Assembly (NCBI GenBank): GCA_015478945.1
Contig: JABUQX010018342.1
Coordinates: forward strand, 1-17,500
Direction of reading: 5' to 3'
Origin: Trachelipus rathkii
Lineage: Eukaryota; Arthropoda; Malacostraca; Isopoda; Trachelipodidae
DNA length: 17,500 bases
Below, one piece after another: positions 9,720 through 17,500 of the stretch. The notes beneath the pieces were generated by a model. It did no database searches and was not told the origin of the DNA. It saw only the letters and a list, made by a program, of their open reading frames with translations. Position 1 is the stretch's first letter, and each line of letters begins with the position of its first letter. The position numbers were made by a program, and so were the translations under genes.

Positions 9720-9835
9720 TAATAAAAATTATTTCAGATGTATACCAAAGAATCGGTCAAAGAATCGGTTACAATTTTGCCGATTCCGATCCTGAAAAAC
9801 AACCGATTCTTCCGATTCCGATGCCTCCCGCTTTA
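9720..9835. repeat. GATTCCGATT subterminal repeats, probable hAT 5' end
   Basis: Five or so copies of GAATCGGT, CCGATTCCGAT or CCGATTCTT lie in both orientations beside the N-terminal side of the hAT relic and stop just before a long TA tract. Clustered short motifs at the ends are typical of hAT elements. No matching opposite end was found next to the C-terminus near 8,000; the nearest similar motifs are at 5,209-5,266. Confidence 0.55.
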
Positions 9836-9849
9836 TTCACCCCTTCACA

Positions 9850-10013
9850 ATATATATATATATATATAATATATATATATATTAATATTATATATTATAT
9901 AATATATATACTATTACTATATATATATATTATAATATATATTATATACTATATATATATATATGAATATCAAAAGCTCAGACGCTAAGATGAATGTGTA
10001 CATATATATAATT

Positions 10014-10046
<33 letters not shown>

Positions 10047-10089
10047 ATATATATAATATATATTATATATATATAATATATATTATAAT

Positions 10090-10134
<45 letters not shown>

Positions 10135-10168
10135 AATATAATATATATTATATATATATATTATTAAT

Positions 10169-10213
<45 letters not shown>

Positions 10214-10274
10214 TATTATATATATCTATCATATATATATATACTATAATATATAATAATATATATATATAATT

Positions 10275-10347
<73 letters not shown>
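9850..10347. repeat. Largest (TA)n block, interrupted once
   Basis: Imperfect TA tract from 9,850 to about 9,963, a ~35-bp non-TA island (about 9,964-10,000), then TA to 10,347 with a nearly pure run at about 10,278-10,347. Such a tract is prone to length change and assembly collapse, so its length here should not be trusted. Confidence 0.95.
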
Positions 10348-10350
<3 letters not shown>

Positions 10351-11140
10351 GAAAAATGTTTTAAATCAATCAAAATTTCCTCCGTCACTGGAATTGGAAA
10401 ACACGGAAGGTCAGTTCAAAAAAAGCTACTAAACCGTAAACGAGAAGAAATTTAAATTTAAATAATTTGTGTATCAATAAATTTTCATTTTTAAAAATAG
10501 GGATGGTAACCATTCTAAGGAAAATAATTTTATAGATTCAGTTGCTTGTCGGGAAGGAATTAATTATCTCTAATGAAGCTGCAAACGACTAATATATAAT
10601 GAAAAGATCACTGCGTAATATCCAATTGCACTAGAGACTGTTGGTTTTTGACTATGAAGACTCCCACAGAGGTGCTTAGCTTGAAGAGTTTAAAAAGGCA
10701 ATTATAGTTTAAATTTTGACAGTCTCTACTAGCAAATCCATAAATAAAAATTAAAAGATTGAAAAGCAATAAATTCTCATACCATAATTTTTTTTTTTTT
10801 ATTAAATTTATGTTTCATTATTAATTTTTTATTTAAAATTCTCATATTTATTTGTAACTCGAAACACGATAGCATGTAATACACCCACTATCCCTCCCCA
10901 ATACATGTTTTCAGTCCTTAACTCTTGATTTTTCGGACCGAAGTCTTTTATCCTGTCCATATCGCTATCGATTGCATGAATTCGAACACATTTGAGAAAA
11001 ATCAAAATAAAACTGCATTGAGTCAAAATAAAACGTATTGATAATAAAAAAAGCTTCAAACCTTTAAAAATATTAAAAAAAAAGCTTAAATCTATGCTAC
11101 CTAACGTAACTTAAAATAGCCTTACTTAACGTAACATGAC
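10348..11140. other. Unassigned AT-rich sequence
   Basis: No supported gene. It contains a T-run at 10,788-10,800 and repeated AAAAAAGCTT motifs near 11,047 and 11,080. CTTAACGTAAC / CCTTACTTAACC steps begin near 11,100 and lead into the next repeat. A 76-codon minus-strand frame at 10,829-11,059 has no recognisable motif and I do not call it. Confidence 0.45.
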
Positions 11141-11350
11141 CTTACTTAACCTAACCAAACTTATATAGTTTATTTCACTTTCCATCGTTTCAATAAACAA
11201 CAAAACAACAAGTTATATAAATATATATGAAAATAGTTCAAACTCTTGTCACTATGCGCGCGCGGTTGAACATTTTGTTCGATAACGTAACTATGGAAAA
11301 AAAATTGCTTCAGCTTCATGGGATAGAGATACTGGACATGAAGCCGATTT
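11141..11350 (+). repeat. Dispersed repeat, copy A
   Basis: Begins with CCTTACTTAACCTAACC, then TTTATTTCACTTTCCATCG, AGTTCAAACTCTT, CACTATGCGCGCGCGGTTG, ACATTTTGTTCGATAACGTA, a poly-A step and GCTTCAGCTTCATGGGA. Copies B and C share this order. Open frames across it are not kept between copies, so it appears non-coding. Confidence 0.8.
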
Positions 11351-11424
11351 TTCATATATTTACCAATATATTTGTTAATTTTAGTTATATTTTGTTTAAA
11401 ATTCCTATTTTATTGACCTTACTG

Positions 11425-11530
11425 CAATAAACCAGTAATTCAAGCCACTAACCCCCCCTCCCCCTCTCCACGATCTTCTCGATCATTGAATCTGTTCAAT
11501 AGATTCAAATCATATATGTATCTTTATTTA
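11425..11530 (-). repeat. Stray copy of the satellite tail
   Basis: On the minus strand this reads GATTTGAATCTATTGAAC, GATTCAATGATCGAGAAGATC, a G-rich block (C-runs on the plus strand at 11,452-11,464), then GTGGCTTGAATTACTGGTTT. This is the tail order seen at 3,865-3,965, about 7 kb away and without the 290-bp units. Confidence 0.55.
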
Positions 11531-11871
11531 ATCATTTTGTATTACAAACTTACATGCTGTATAAATAAAACATACCATTTCAAATATCCCATAAACTAAG
11601 CGCTTTGTGTAGGGAAAGTAAAATTATTTATATTATTACATAATTTACTAATCATTTACGTCAAATATTAACATGAAACATATCAACAAGGATTTTGCGA
11701 AGAGGCTTTATAAACTGATAATTTTTATCGAATCAGCTGTAAGACATTAACATAAATATTATATTACACATATTACACTTTTTAATATTATATTAATATT
11801 ACACTTTCGAAACATAACGGAACGCCATTCATTCTTGTTTTGACACACCCTCACACCTTACTTAACGTAGC
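11531..11871. other. Unassigned AT-rich sequence
   Basis: No gene seen. It has short ATATTACAC/ATTACACTT repeats around 11,755-11,810. Confidence 0.4.
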
Positions 11872-12080
11872 CAAGCTTATATTATTATATAATTTATTTC
11901 ACTTTCCATCGTTTCAATAAAAAACAAAACATGCTATATTAAAGTTATATAAATATATTGGGAAAAAGTTCAAACTCTTCTTCACTATGCGCGCGCCGTT
12001 CTACATTTTGTTCGATATCGTAACTTATGAAAAAAATTGACTTCAGCTTCAGCTTCATGGACACAGAATGAAGACATTAT
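11872..12080 (+). repeat. Dispersed repeat, copy B
   Basis: Same block order as copy A about 730 bp downstream: TTACTTAACGTAGCC, TTTATTTCACTTTCCATCG, AGTTCAAACTCTTCTTCAC, ATGCGCGCGCCGTT, ACATTTTGTTCGATATCGTA, and a duplicated CTTCAGCTTCAGCTTCATGG. It runs straight into a TA tract. Confidence 0.8.
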
Positions 12081-12084
12081 ATAG

Positions 12085-12160
12085 TATATAGTAATATTAT
12101 AGATATAATATATATATATATATTATATATAATAATATATCTATATAATTAGTATATATA
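12085..12160. repeat. (TA)n tract after copy B
   Basis: Imperfect TA tract beginning immediately after repeat copy B. The stretch from 12,161 to 12,300 after it is unassigned and contains a direct repeat CATTTTTGAAAAAT (about 12,202 and 12,223). Confidence 0.9.
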
Positions 12161-12299
12161 TTGGTTAAAGTTAACGTTGTTCGCACTACGAAAATTAAAA
12201 TCATTTTTGAAAAATATAGATTCATTTTTGAAAAATGGATTCCGAAACATTTTATTTGACTAAAATTCAATTATATATTGAAACCATTTATATTTTCTC

Positions 12300-12323
12300 T
12301 ATAATATATATATATATAATATA

Positions 12324-12361
<38 letters not shown>

Positions 12362-12380
12362 TATAATATAATATAATTAT
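12300..12380. repeat. (TA)n tract left of the palindrome
   Basis: Imperfect TA tract flanking the outer left arm of the fold-back element. Confidence 0.9.
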
Positions 12381-12400
12381 ATGATAAAGAATAGGAGATA

Positions 12401-12968
12401 TAAACAATTTTCTGAAAATTATATTTCTAAAGTTCAAACGATATATATATATCTATTTATATATTAATATATATATATATATAGTAGTATATATATATAT
12501 ATTATTAATATATATACTAGTATATATATATATATAAAGTGTTTTATTGATTTAAAACTAACGAATACCCTAGAGTAGACAGCATAAGAGTATCAGTTGT
12601 TCGGGGTTTCTCGGCCCTCGTAGGTTTGGCCCGACGGGGGGGAAACTTCGTCCGCCCCTCTGTCCGCTAGCTGGATAATATTATTCTTTACGGGGGATCT
12701 GGCCGATGGGGAAACAGAGGGGGGAAGATCCCCCCGTCGTCCAGCTAGAGGGCGAGAAACCCCGACAACTGATATTATGCGATCTACTCTAGGGTGTTCG
12801 TTAGTTTTAAATCATTAAACGCACTTTACACACTATATATATATATATATTAAATAATATATAATATATATATATATATATATTATATATAATATATATA
12901 TATAATATATATATACCTATATTTATCGATATATCGTTTGAACTTAGAATTTTTTTTCAGAAACATTA
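12401..12968. mobile_element. Nested fold-back element with TA tracts inside its arms
   Basis: Outer arms share TTCTGAAAA (12,410-12,418 against 12,954-12,962) and AAGTTCAAACGATATAT (12,430-12,446 against about 12,929-12,945, one or two differences). Inner arms are the MITE-like inverted repeats listed separately. TA tracts of about 90 and 100 bp lie between outer and inner arms on both sides. The outer and inner inversion centres both fall at about 12,682-12,688, so this is one palindrome of about 565 bp. No transposase is encoded. Confidence 0.7.
12535..12828. mobile_element. MITE-like inverted-repeat core
   Basis: Left arm 12,535-12,620 and right arm 12,748-12,828 match nearly base for base when inverted: TAAAGTG, GATTTAAAACTAACGAA, ACCCTAGAGTAGA, GCATAA, ATCAGTTGT, CGGGGTTTCTCG. 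The GC-rich interior continues to fold: CCGACGGGGGG (left) against CCCCCCGTCG (right), and a GCTAGCTGG/CCAGCTAG pair. The ends abut TA tracts, so a TA or TTA target duplication cannot be read. A worn piece of the arm, TTAATTAACGAATACCATAGG, recurs near 13,460. Confidence 0.85.
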
Positions 12969-12992
12969 TGTGGACCGTGCTACATCCTTTAC

Positions 12993-13093
12993 AGTATAAT
13001 ATAATTATAATAATTAATATATAATATATTTATATTATATATATAATAATATATTATATATATATATATATTATTATATATTAATAATATATG

Positions 13094-13147
<54 letters not shown>

Positions 13148-13313
13148 TATAAATATATATATATATATAATATATAATATATATATTATATATATAATAT
13201 ATATAATATATATATATATATATTTAGTATATATATATATATGTATATAATATATAAATATTAAATATTATTATATATATATATATCATATATATATATT
13301 ATATAGTATATGG
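12993..13313. repeat. (TA)n block right of the palindrome
   Basis: Long imperfect TA/TAA tract, ending at GGTTAGGTTAAG. Confidence 0.9.
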
Positions 13314-13639
13314 TTAGGTTAAGTGACGTTAGGTTTACATAGGATTCTTAACTAAATAATTACTACTTTCTTTTTTAATATCTTTATAGGTGTGTAGCTC
13401 TTAGGGTCTTATCAGTTATGTGTGAAAGAATGTAGCCGAAGTCAGTTTAATTTAAGTTTTTAATTAACGAATACCATAGGGTGGTGGTATACATGATGCT
13501 GTGAACGCATGATAGACCGTGAGCTCCTAGAATTAATATTAATCTTCTTCTTTTTCTCGTGTTAAGGTAAAAAAATAAAAATTTCTCAAATATATTATTT
13601 AGCTTAAAAAACATGTATGACATATCTCCTAGACTTTAA
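13314..13639. other. Unassigned sequence with GGTTAGG-like start
   Basis: Starts with GGTTAGGTTAAGTGACGTTAGG, which resembles the inverted form of the CTTAACCTAACC step before copy A. It contains the worn MITE-arm piece near 13,455-13,485. No gene seen. Confidence 0.45.
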
Positions 13640-13795
13640 CCTTTTTTATATTTATAATTTATTTCATTACTTTACAAATTGTTTAAAAAAATATCTTCTG
13701 GCACATGGGCGCTCTTGTAAATTTTGTTCGATATGAAAAGCTATGAAAAGAATTGGCTTTAGCTTCACTGGGAGCGGATAATGGACGGTCATCAT
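13640..13795 (+). repeat. Dispersed repeat, copy C (diverged)
   Basis: TTTATTTCATTACTTTAC, CATGGGCGCTCTTG, AATTTTGTTCGATATG, GAATTGGCTTTAGCTTCACT and GGAGCGGATAATGGAC follow the order of copies A and B with indels. It is followed by a TA tract, as copy B is. Confidence 0.65.
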
Positions 13796-13896
13796 ATATA
13801 GTATATATATATATATATATATATAGTATGTAAATATATATATATATATATATATTATATATAATATATATATATATTATTATATATTATACATAT

Positions 13897-13971
<75 letters not shown>

Positions 13972-14010
13972 TATATAATATATATATATCATATATATAT
14001 ATATAATATC

Positions 14011-14059
<49 letters not shown>

Positions 14060-14082
14060 ATATTATAATATATATATCATGT
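13796..14082. repeat. (TA)n block after copy C
   Basis: Long imperfect TA tract with nearly pure runs at about 13,902-13,968 and 14,012-14,056. Confidence 0.95.
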
Positions 14083-14190
14083 AATATGCAAATGTGTAAA
14101 TTGAACTGTTTGCGGATGCTTATTTAAAGATGATGAGGATGCGGATCTTTAAAAATGTGCGGATGCGGATGAAGATTTTATAATTTTCTT
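14083..14190 (+). repeat. GGATGCGGATG-rich fragment, probable hAT end
   Basis: TTTGCGGATGC, GAGGATGCGGATC and TGTGCGGATGCGGATGAAG lie between two TA tracts. The same motif fills the hAT-like end at 16,680-16,790, in the same orientation. The terminal repeat itself is absent here. Confidence 0.55.
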
Positions 14191-14348
14191 ACTTAAAAAT
14201 TTATATATATATATATATATATAATATATTTATATATATTATATATTATATATATAATATAATATATATATATATAATTATATATATATATATATAGTAT
14301 ATATTATATAATGAATGGACATGACATATTTATATATATATAATATAT

Positions 14349-14383
<35 letters not shown>

Positions 14384-14446
14384 ATATATATATTCTTATA
14401 ATATATATATCATATATATTATATATATATATAATATATATATATT
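14191..14446. repeat. (TA)n blocks around a loose TGGACATGACAT copy
   Basis: TA tracts at about 14,191-14,308 and 14,328-14,445 surround ATGAATGGACATGACATA at 14,310-14,327. That is a near copy of the inverted repeat at 14,446-14,463. Confidence 0.85.
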
Positions 14447-14463
14447 AGTGATGGACATGACAT

Positions 14464-14493
14464 AGTATATATATATATATATTATATTATATC

Positions 14494-14542
<49 letters not shown>

Positions 14543-14570
14543 ATTATATATTATATATATATATCTTACA
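14464..14570. repeat. (TA)n tract at the LINE 3' end
   Basis: Imperfect TA tract joining the left inverted repeat to the 3' end of the minus-strand LINE. RTE-like LINEs often end in short simple repeats, so the tract may have grown from the LINE tail. Confidence 0.85.
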
Positions 14571-16405
14571 TCCTCTCCAATAGGCTTGCGAGCCTGTCAA
14601 GAGGGGCCACACCTCCGCTTCCATCTTGTGCTATTCCATCCACGATCTCCATCGCCATCAGCTCAATCCAATTGCACAGGCATCGGTGTTTCTCAATGAA
14701 TCCTACTGTGTCTCTCCACCTCTCCGCGGTCTTCCCTCGGTCTCACTCCCTCCGGTCTCCACCTCCTACTGGCACTCTCTCTCTCCTGCATCCTCTCCAG
14801 GTGTCCACACCATCTCAGTCTGGCTGCGTCATTTTATTCATCATGGGTTTCACACACACGCTCTCCCTCACTGTCTCGCTTTCTCACTCTATCTCTTCTC
14901 GTCTTCCAATACACTGTCCTCAAACATTCATGCTCGCGCTGTCTGAATTCTACTCTCCTCTCTCCCTGTCATGCTTCATGTCTCCGCCCCATACAACATT
15001 ATCGGCGTCCAACACTCTCGTATATCTGCTCTCTTCACCTCTTGTTCATAAATTATTTTCAAAGATGGGGTATATCTGCTCTACAGCCTGCCATACTGCT
15101 TAATCTACTCGTAATTTCCTTTGCACCACTCCCCTTCTTTCCAAGTGCCTTCCTAATATTTATATCTATTCCAATTTTTAATCTCTCTACTGTTCTACCT
15201 CCACTATCACTCCTCCCTCTTAATACCATTATTTCTGTTTCTCCACATTCATATTTCAATCCTGTTTTTCTCAACTTTTCTGCGAAACAAAGCACCATTT
15301 GCTTCAACCTCTCTCACCATCTCCACTCCAACACTCCAAATCATCTGCATATACCATGATGTCCCCGTCAATCTCTTCTAAACTTTTTACACCTCATATG
15401 ACTGTGTCCAGAATCGCTATAACAGTACGGCGAGCAGTCATACTAAAAATTTTTTAGTCAGGTCATAAACCTACTCTATTTGCCTCGTTTTTATATTTTG
15501 ATCTTACCGTTCTTATGGTATTCACGTTATGAACTTGTTACTGCCTTTATCAGCTGCCTCTAACTTACCGATTCACACTTCAGAAGTCTCCATTGCTACT
15601 CTCTGGTACAGAATCAAATGCTTTCTCTTTAAGTCTATGAAGGCGATATATGCTTTCTTATTGTATTCCCATGCCTTTTCCTGTATCATTCTTATTGCAA
15701 ACATTAAATCTGTAGTACTTCTAACACCTCTGTACCCATACTGCTCTTCACCAATCTTTTGGCTCTCTTTTTGATCTTAATTTTCTTTCTTAATATATCT
15801 TTCATATAACTTCTGCATGTGAATCTATTAGTGAGACTTCCTCTTAAAGCTTTAATTTTTACATATTTCTGCGTCCCCTTAACCTTTATAAATGGGAACT
15901 ATTAGCTCCTCCAACTTCGGCACTCTACTCTCCCACCCAACACCTGTTCAGAAATCTCAGGATCAAGGCTTTCAGCCCCTCTCCTCCCTCCTTCAGCCAA
16001 CTCAATATTTTCCATCCTCACAGAGGTTTTTTTTCCGCCTTCATTTCTTAACGCCTCTCAAATTCTCTCCGTTATTACCTATTCCTATTCCTCTCCACGT
16101 TTCTCTAGTTACAACCCTCACCTTCTTTTCCCCTCTCTTAATCGTTTGGGGTTGATGTCTCATGGAAGCATTTGCTTGTTATTTTTCATTTATATCCACA
16201 AAAGATGTTATGTCCAATGTACAACGATTTTGTCATTGATATTACATACTCTACTCTTCGCTCCTCTATACGTTCTTGGCAATCTAAAAATCTTCTTCTT
16301 GTTTTCCTTCATATCATCCATAGTTCCTTTGCTAGTTTCTCAGCCACCTCCTCCTTCCCTCCTCTTCACTCTCTCCGCTTCATTTCTTGCTTCTACGACA
16401 CGGCT
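14571..16405 (-). pseudogene. 3' half of a LINE ORF2 (reverse transcriptase)
   Basis: Non-LTR retrotransposon polymerase relic on the minus strand, with many frameshifts and stops. From its 5' side: a worn RLAK/ERW-type linker before the RT (16,400-16,150); EELIVPIYKG-stop-GDAEICKN (15,905-15,845); QYGYRGVRSTTDLMFAIRM and AYIAFIDLK (15,750-15,640); GDIMVYADD, the catalytic F/YADD box (about 15,367-15,341); LRKTGLKYECGETEIMVLRG (15,285-15,220); PIMLYGAET (15,003-14,978); RLRWCGHLERM (14,823-14,789); and a C-terminal RKPIGEDV-like end near 14,575. Motif order and spacing fit the RT and C-terminal region of RTE-like or related LINEs; the clade is uncertain. The endonuclease and 5' half are missing, as expected of 5' truncation. 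Confidence 0.88.
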
Positions 16406-16408
16406 TTA

Positions 16409-16575
16409 GAATATATATATATATATTATTATACAGATATGAAATTAAAATTACAATTATAAAAAAATAATATAATTATATATATTATTATATTAATATA
16501 TAATATAATATATATATATATTATATTAATATAATATATATATATTATATATATTATTATATATAATTATAAAAT
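16409..16575. repeat. (TA)n tracts at the LINE's truncated 5' side
   Basis: TA runs at 16,409-16,433 and about 16,468-16,573, separated by a 35-bp A-rich island. Confidence 0.9.
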
Positions 16576-16807
16576 ACAGAAATCGAAAATTCAAAATTAC
16601 AATTATTCCCATAAACTACCATGATAAAGATGACAAATAATATTTATTTTTATATGCATTTAATCAAATGTAGAAACATCCTCAGAGCATTCTCATTTTT
16701 GTCAAAGAGGATGCGGATTGTGCCGTAATGTGAGGATGCGATGCGAAGTGTCAATTTAAGGTGTGGTGTTTCCGCAAATGCGGATGCGGATGTCATGTCC
16801 ATCACTA
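16576..16807 (+). repeat. hAT-like right end with GGATGCGG motifs
   Basis: GAGGATGCGGATTG, GTGAGGATGCGATGCG and TTTCCGCAAATGCGGATGCGG lead to the 18-bp inverted repeat at 16,790-16,807. No coding frame, so this is the end of a non-autonomous or gutted element. Confidence 0.6.
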
Positions 16808-16925
16808 TATATATTATTAATATATATATATATATTATATATATATATATTATATATATATATATATATATAATATTATATATATAATATATATATATAT
16901 AATATATATATATAATATTATATTA
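16808..16925. repeat. (TA)n tract outside the right inverted repeat
   Basis: Imperfect TA/TAA tract beginning immediately at the end of the hAT-like inverted repeat. Confidence 0.9.
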
Positions 16926-17369
16926 ATTAGGCGTTATTTCAATCTTCGTCTGAGCTTCGATATGTCATATATTTTTTTGAAATCCATAGATATATCGATT
17001 ACTTAAAATCATCGAATATATCGATAATTTATATCGATGATCGTTATCCACCATTAATAAACATAAAAATCGCCTATTTCGGATTTTGACCTTGTAGGAT
17101 TAAGTTGACTTCGCTTGTGCTGTGCAAACTTAAATTTAAAGATATTTATTTATTTATTTAGTGACTTTTAAATATTAATTTATGTCATTTAATACATATT
17201 TATAATGAGAATGGCCTTTACAAGCCTTCCTAAAGCATTTTCATTGCATTTTACAAGACACAAAGCAGGTAAATAATATATGGCAAAATTTTTAAGGAAA
17301 ATAGGTACAATTTTTTTATATTCTAATGACGAAAGATTCAAACTAACTAGGGGCAAGTAAATCACTCAT
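16926..17369. other. TATCGAT-rich segment and unassigned sequence
   Basis: TATCGAT recurs near 16,993, 17,019 and 17,032, with an 8-bp stem ATCATCGA/TCGATGAT at 17,008-17,041. This could be the subterminal part of another DNA transposon. A TTTATTTATTTATTTA run lies near 17,145-17,160. No gene seen. Confidence 0.4.
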
Positions 17370-17475
17370 ATTATATATATATAATATTATAATTATATAT
17401 ATATAATATATTATTATATATAAATATATATATATATAATATATATATATATATTATATATATATATATATTATA
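17370..17475. repeat. (TA)n tract near the window end
   Basis: Imperfect TA tract. Only about 25 bases of other sequence, ending in a G-run, remain before the window stops. Confidence 0.9.
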
Positions 17476-17500
17476 ATCTCATGGCCATATAGGGGGGTCG

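Larger units (their letters stand above)
14446..16807. mobile_element. hAT-like terminal inverted repeats enclosing a LINE
   Basis: TAGTGATGGACATGACAT at 14,446-14,463 and its exact reverse complement at 16,790-16,807 are 18-bp perfect inverted repeats. Inside the right one are CGGATGCGGATG and GAGGATGCG subterminal motifs, as seen in hAT non-autonomous elements. Inside the left one a TA tract replaces the expected motifs. The span is 2.36 kb and contains the LINE relic and TA tracts. Flanks are TA repeats, so an 8-bp target duplication cannot be judged. Confidence 0.55.

Noticed and set aside
11100..11160. Telomere (TTAGG)n array
   Set aside because: Only a few CCTAACC-like steps, degenerate and short; GGTTAGG at 13,313 is equally brief. 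Useful only as a hint of an arthropod source.
11227..11430. 67-codon plus-strand frame in repeat copy A
   Set aside because: Copies B and C have indels and stops in the matching region, so the frame is not conserved.
14626..16462. Several plus-strand Ser/Pro/Leu-rich frames, some with hydrophobic stretches
   Set aside because: They are antisense shadows of the purine-rich minus-strand LINE relic, whose RT motifs (YADD, LYGAET, LRWCGHL) are clear.

Overview
This is non-coding, repeat-packed eukaryotic DNA. It is very AT-rich, holds no intact gene and is broken by about fifteen long (TA)n tracts. The only coding signals are three decayed transposon relics, all read on the minus strand. CCTAACC/GGTTAGG-like stretches (11,145-11,157 and 13,313-13,338), very long TA microsatellites, and the mix of a non-LTR retrotransposon with hAT relics suggest an arthropod, perhaps a decapod crustacean. 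That placement is inference only.

Layout. (1) 1-4,310: a satellite-like complex of ~290-bp units. Each group of units ends in a 'tail' with ATCAATAG repeats, a G-rich block and GATTTACTGATTTA. The left part (1-2,160) is in minus orientation and the right part (2,285-4,310) in plus orientation, so the two face away from a short GC-rich centre (2,165-2,285). (2) 4,380-5,571: two diverged ~285-bp direct units, then a cluster of perfect short-loop hairpins, a TA tract and a GT/GC microsatellite. (3) 6,170-7,570: minus-strand relic of a transposase-like family that I recognise by pattern but cannot name. (4) 8,105-9,840: minus-strand relic of a hAT transposase, with GATTCCGATT-type repeats at its 5' side. 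(5) 9,850-10,347: the largest TA tract. (6) 10,350-14,090: three copies of a ~200-bp dispersed repeat, a stray satellite tail, and a fold-back MITE-like element centred on 12,685 whose palindrome continues through its flanking TA tracts. (7) 14,310-16,925: a minus-strand 3' half of a LINE ORF2 (reverse transcriptase), enclosed with TA tracts between two 18-bp inverted repeats of hAT type. (8) 16,926-17,500: TATCGAT-rich sequence and a last TA tract.

Nothing here works together as an operon or pathway. The window is best read as a graveyard of nested mobile elements and satellites in which TA tracts repeatedly sit at element boundaries. Exact element ends, family names and copy numbers need alignment searches. 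Homologies described here come from reading conserved motifs by eye across frameshifts.
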